Part shown: positions 61,371-64,000 of the stretch, piece by piece
How the letters are laid out: each line of letters opens with the position of its first letter
Position numbering within the stretch: position 1 is the first letter of the stretch
NCBI RefSeq assembly: GCF_008831285.2
Contig: NC_045149.1
Location: forward strand, 20,289,035-20,353,034
Length of the DNA: 64,000 nt
DNA from: Nymphaea colorata
Taxonomy: Eukaryota > Streptophyta > Magnoliopsida > Nymphaeales > Nymphaeaceae
Direction: 5' to 3'
The notes under the pieces: model-generated
Told to the model about the DNA's origin: nothing
The model's database searches: none
The model's input: the letters and a program-made list of their open reading frames with translations, nothing else
Program-made: the position numbers and the translations under genes

Positions 61371-64000
61371 ACCATTGAGGAAGCTGGTTGTCTTGTTAGT
61401 TGGTAAGGCGTTGCAATTCTGGTTTTGGCATATTTTTTCTGCAGCAGCACAGGGCTATATGTTTCAGTTCAACCAATCCCATTTAAGTTCAAGTTAGGTT
61501 ATTTAGTATTACCTGTGGCCTATATCTTATGTCGGATTCGTTTTTATAGAAGTTCTCTACCTGATTTTGTGTATCATTTGTATTATCATATTAATTCTCA
61601 TTACTTTGACCTTCTCCTATTAAGCATTCTGATCCAGGTTCTCTTATTTTTGCAGTTATTGCAGACATTTCCAGAAATGAAATCTTTTGGTTCTGATTAC
61701 TGGTTTGCAAACTTTCGGTGACATTATTTCCTAACAAAAGTGTACTGGGATTATGTGGACGAATGTTTTTAGAATTGTAATTTTCTGCACCTAGTCATGC
61801 TTAAGTATTTTAATTTGTTCCTATTGCTTTGTTTTGTTGTTTTCATTGAACCAAATGTGGTAATTGGCATACCGTATTGGGACCTATATGCTGTAGCGTA
61901 ATGTATCGTAATTTTTTAAAATTCATAAAAAATAAAATGACATGAAAAATATAGAAAAATTCGTGAAAAATCAGGAAAATTCATGACAAATGTGTCCTGT
62001 ATAAAAAACTCATTGCACATAATGAAAATTCATGGTTTATCATTCATAAGCCATAATATGTTAATTGTTAACAACACATTAAGAATAACTTAATAAGTAT
62101 ACATCACAACATATAATTTCTCTGCCAAATGGGAATTGAAAATATGTTTGTGATTAATATCATGGATCCATGATTATTATCAATATGTATCGGTCTCTCG
62201 CACACAAATCTTCCTTCAAACTGGCTGCATTCTCTCTCAAATTTAAAATTTATCACTCAAATCAGTGATTCTCTCAAAAACCCGCAAACACTTGTCCTCT
62301 CCAAGCTCTAAAAGTGTTTGGAATTAGAGGGAACAGCAAGTTGTAAAACAAAAAATGAAACAAAATGGAAAGAAAAATTACCCTAGACCCATAACATAAG
62401 ATACAAGGTGTATCAGCCATTCCATATCGTAATTCGTGAGATACAACCGATACAGTGGTGTATGGTTTCTTTGACCTATATGATATGTATCACGTATCAT
62501 ATGATATGGATAACACTGGTTGAACATGTTGCACAAGATGGATGATTACTATAAATAATTATTTAGTAACTTATTTTGTTAACAATATAGTAGTACATTT
62601 GCCAGATTTCATATTATTTGCTTTTTTTCATTCGGCAAGTGTCCATCATGGCATCATCTGAAAATATATATCTTCTTTAAGTTATTTCTCTATTTCACCT
62701 GCTAAGTTGTTAACATCTTATCGTGCAACAAGTTGATTAATCACCTCTTAGACTATTCAACCATTTGTTTATTGCAGTTTCTTTGGGTTCAAATTGCAAG
62801 TTTGCTGCCTTTTGCATTTTTCCTTTATTGTTTGGATGGTTTTATTGTTGATATGTCAGCATCTCCATAGGAGAGAAAGAAGAGATAATAGGAGGAATAA
62901 AGGGGCAATGGAATAGGTTTTTGTGAGGGTATAAACACGCTTTGATAGCTGCACATACTGTTATTGAGAAACTTTTCCTCAGAAGTATTTTCTAAAATTT
63001 TGGTTTTCATCCATGTGAAAGTTCATTGAAAAAATTTGATCTATATAAAATTAATGGGAAAATGTATGAGTTATCTGCTAGTTTTTTGCAAAAATATTGG
63101 CAGCATTCAAAGGTAGTTTTTAAAATTTAAAAGAAGCAAAAAGCCGAAAAACATTCAGTAAAAGTACTTAAATTTAACATTCAGTGAAGTTGATTTTTTT
63201 TCTTTTGTAAAAAACTAAAAAGAAAAATATGGCAATAGTTAATTTTTGTGATATTTTAAAAATATCATAATGTTTTCTCAATGGTATCTTTTTCTACTTT
63301 TTTGGTGATAAAATTATGATACTTTTACAATATTGCTGGCTTTTGTGACTACGGGTTCCAGAAATATTAAGTTCCATAGATGCCCATTTCTGTATTAGAT
63401 TCTGCTTATAGGCAAAGGATGGCTTCCTTTTGTTGTGGATTTATTCTGTTTCTCATTTTTTTTCTTAATTGAATAATAGCAATGTTTTGCTAGATGTATA
63501 AACTACAACAACAATTAGGAAAATACTTTTTCAGGAACTAACCTTGTTTTTGAAGTTTAATTCATTTTCCACATCAGATCATGGTGAAGTCAATCTTTCA
63601 AGGAGCACATTTGGAAATTGTTCCATTTATTATGAAAATATTACTGAGAAAAATTATTATTTTTATTATGTGTTATTTATAGTTATATTTTATATATTGC
63701 TAGGAACTTGTGAATTTGATAGACTAGATAATAGTTCTAAATATTAATATATTATACTAACAAATCTAGTAAACCATAAGACTAAAGCTGGCGCCAAAAT
63801 CTGAACAGGTACAACCTAGTCCTATTTGCATCTTATCGGGCCATGTTGATCAAATGTTCCCATGTTGATCAAATGTTCTCTTTGACGTTTGGTTCCGATT
63901 TCTAACCTTATTTGTATATCCAGCTTCTTGTTATCACTTTCTTGAATTCTTCATCAATCTTATCCTAGCCTGTGATATGAAATTAGGATTGTCTTTGTAC
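61371..64000. other. AT-rich intronic or intergenic sequence, no gene recognised
   Basis: Mostly AT-rich with long T and A runs. At 61865-62515 a block full of GTATCGTA- and TATGATATG-like words looks like an inserted degenerate repeat. A possible exon start (CACATCAG| before ATCATGGTGAAG) lies near 63578, but I found no homology. Confidence 0.45.

Overview
This is nuclear DNA from a flowering plant. Genes have short exons, GT-AG introns and AT-rich introns and spacers with many TC, TA and CA microsatellites and MITE-like repeats. Several products are plant-specific: PPR organelle RNA factors, a vacuolar processing enzyme, a plasmodesmata-located DUF26 protein and plastid-targeted proteins. 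The species cannot be named from this sequence. I assembled coding sequences by hand from splice sites, reading phase and remembered family similarity, so most genes appear only as spliced models.

Layout from left to right. 1428-5647 (minus): 5' half of the DNA2 nuclease/helicase gene, whose helicase part lies beyond the left edge. 5944-6552: three 203-bp tandem repeats. 6.9-9.4 kb: nested Tourist-like inverted repeats and other decayed repeats. 9847-12180 (minus): complete PIG-P gene in four exons. 12975-15695 (plus): single-exon P-class PPR gene. 18963-22572 (minus): plastid membrane protein with a C-terminal zinc ribbon. 24304-28931 (minus): HOP/STI1 co-chaperone in seven exons, with a heat shock element upstream and a GC-AG intron. 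30966-33221 (plus): PDLP-type receptor-like protein. 33973-34230: tRNA-derived SINE-like sequence. 35507-38624 (minus): vacuolar processing enzyme in eight exons. 42359-45921 (minus): second P-class PPR gene. 46819-49158 (plus): conserved plastid-type coiled-coil protein in eight exons. 50282-51898 (minus): PLS-class PPR protein very like OTP70. 53444-57468 (minus): double-domain SagB-type nitroreductase-like protein. 59732 onward (plus): a TATA box and exon-like segments without a long reading frame, probably the 5' part of a gene that runs off the right edge.

The genes do not form one pathway. Six products (three PPR proteins, the zinc-ribbon membrane protein, the coiled-coil protein and the nitroreductase-like protein) look plastid or mitochondrial. 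The rest serve DNA replication/repair, GPI-anchor synthesis, protein folding, cell-to-cell channels and vacuolar proteolysis. I saw no intact autonomous transposon, CRISPR array, rRNA or canonical tRNA gene. The least described items are the zinc-ribbon membrane protein, the coiled-coil protein and the double SagB-like protein.
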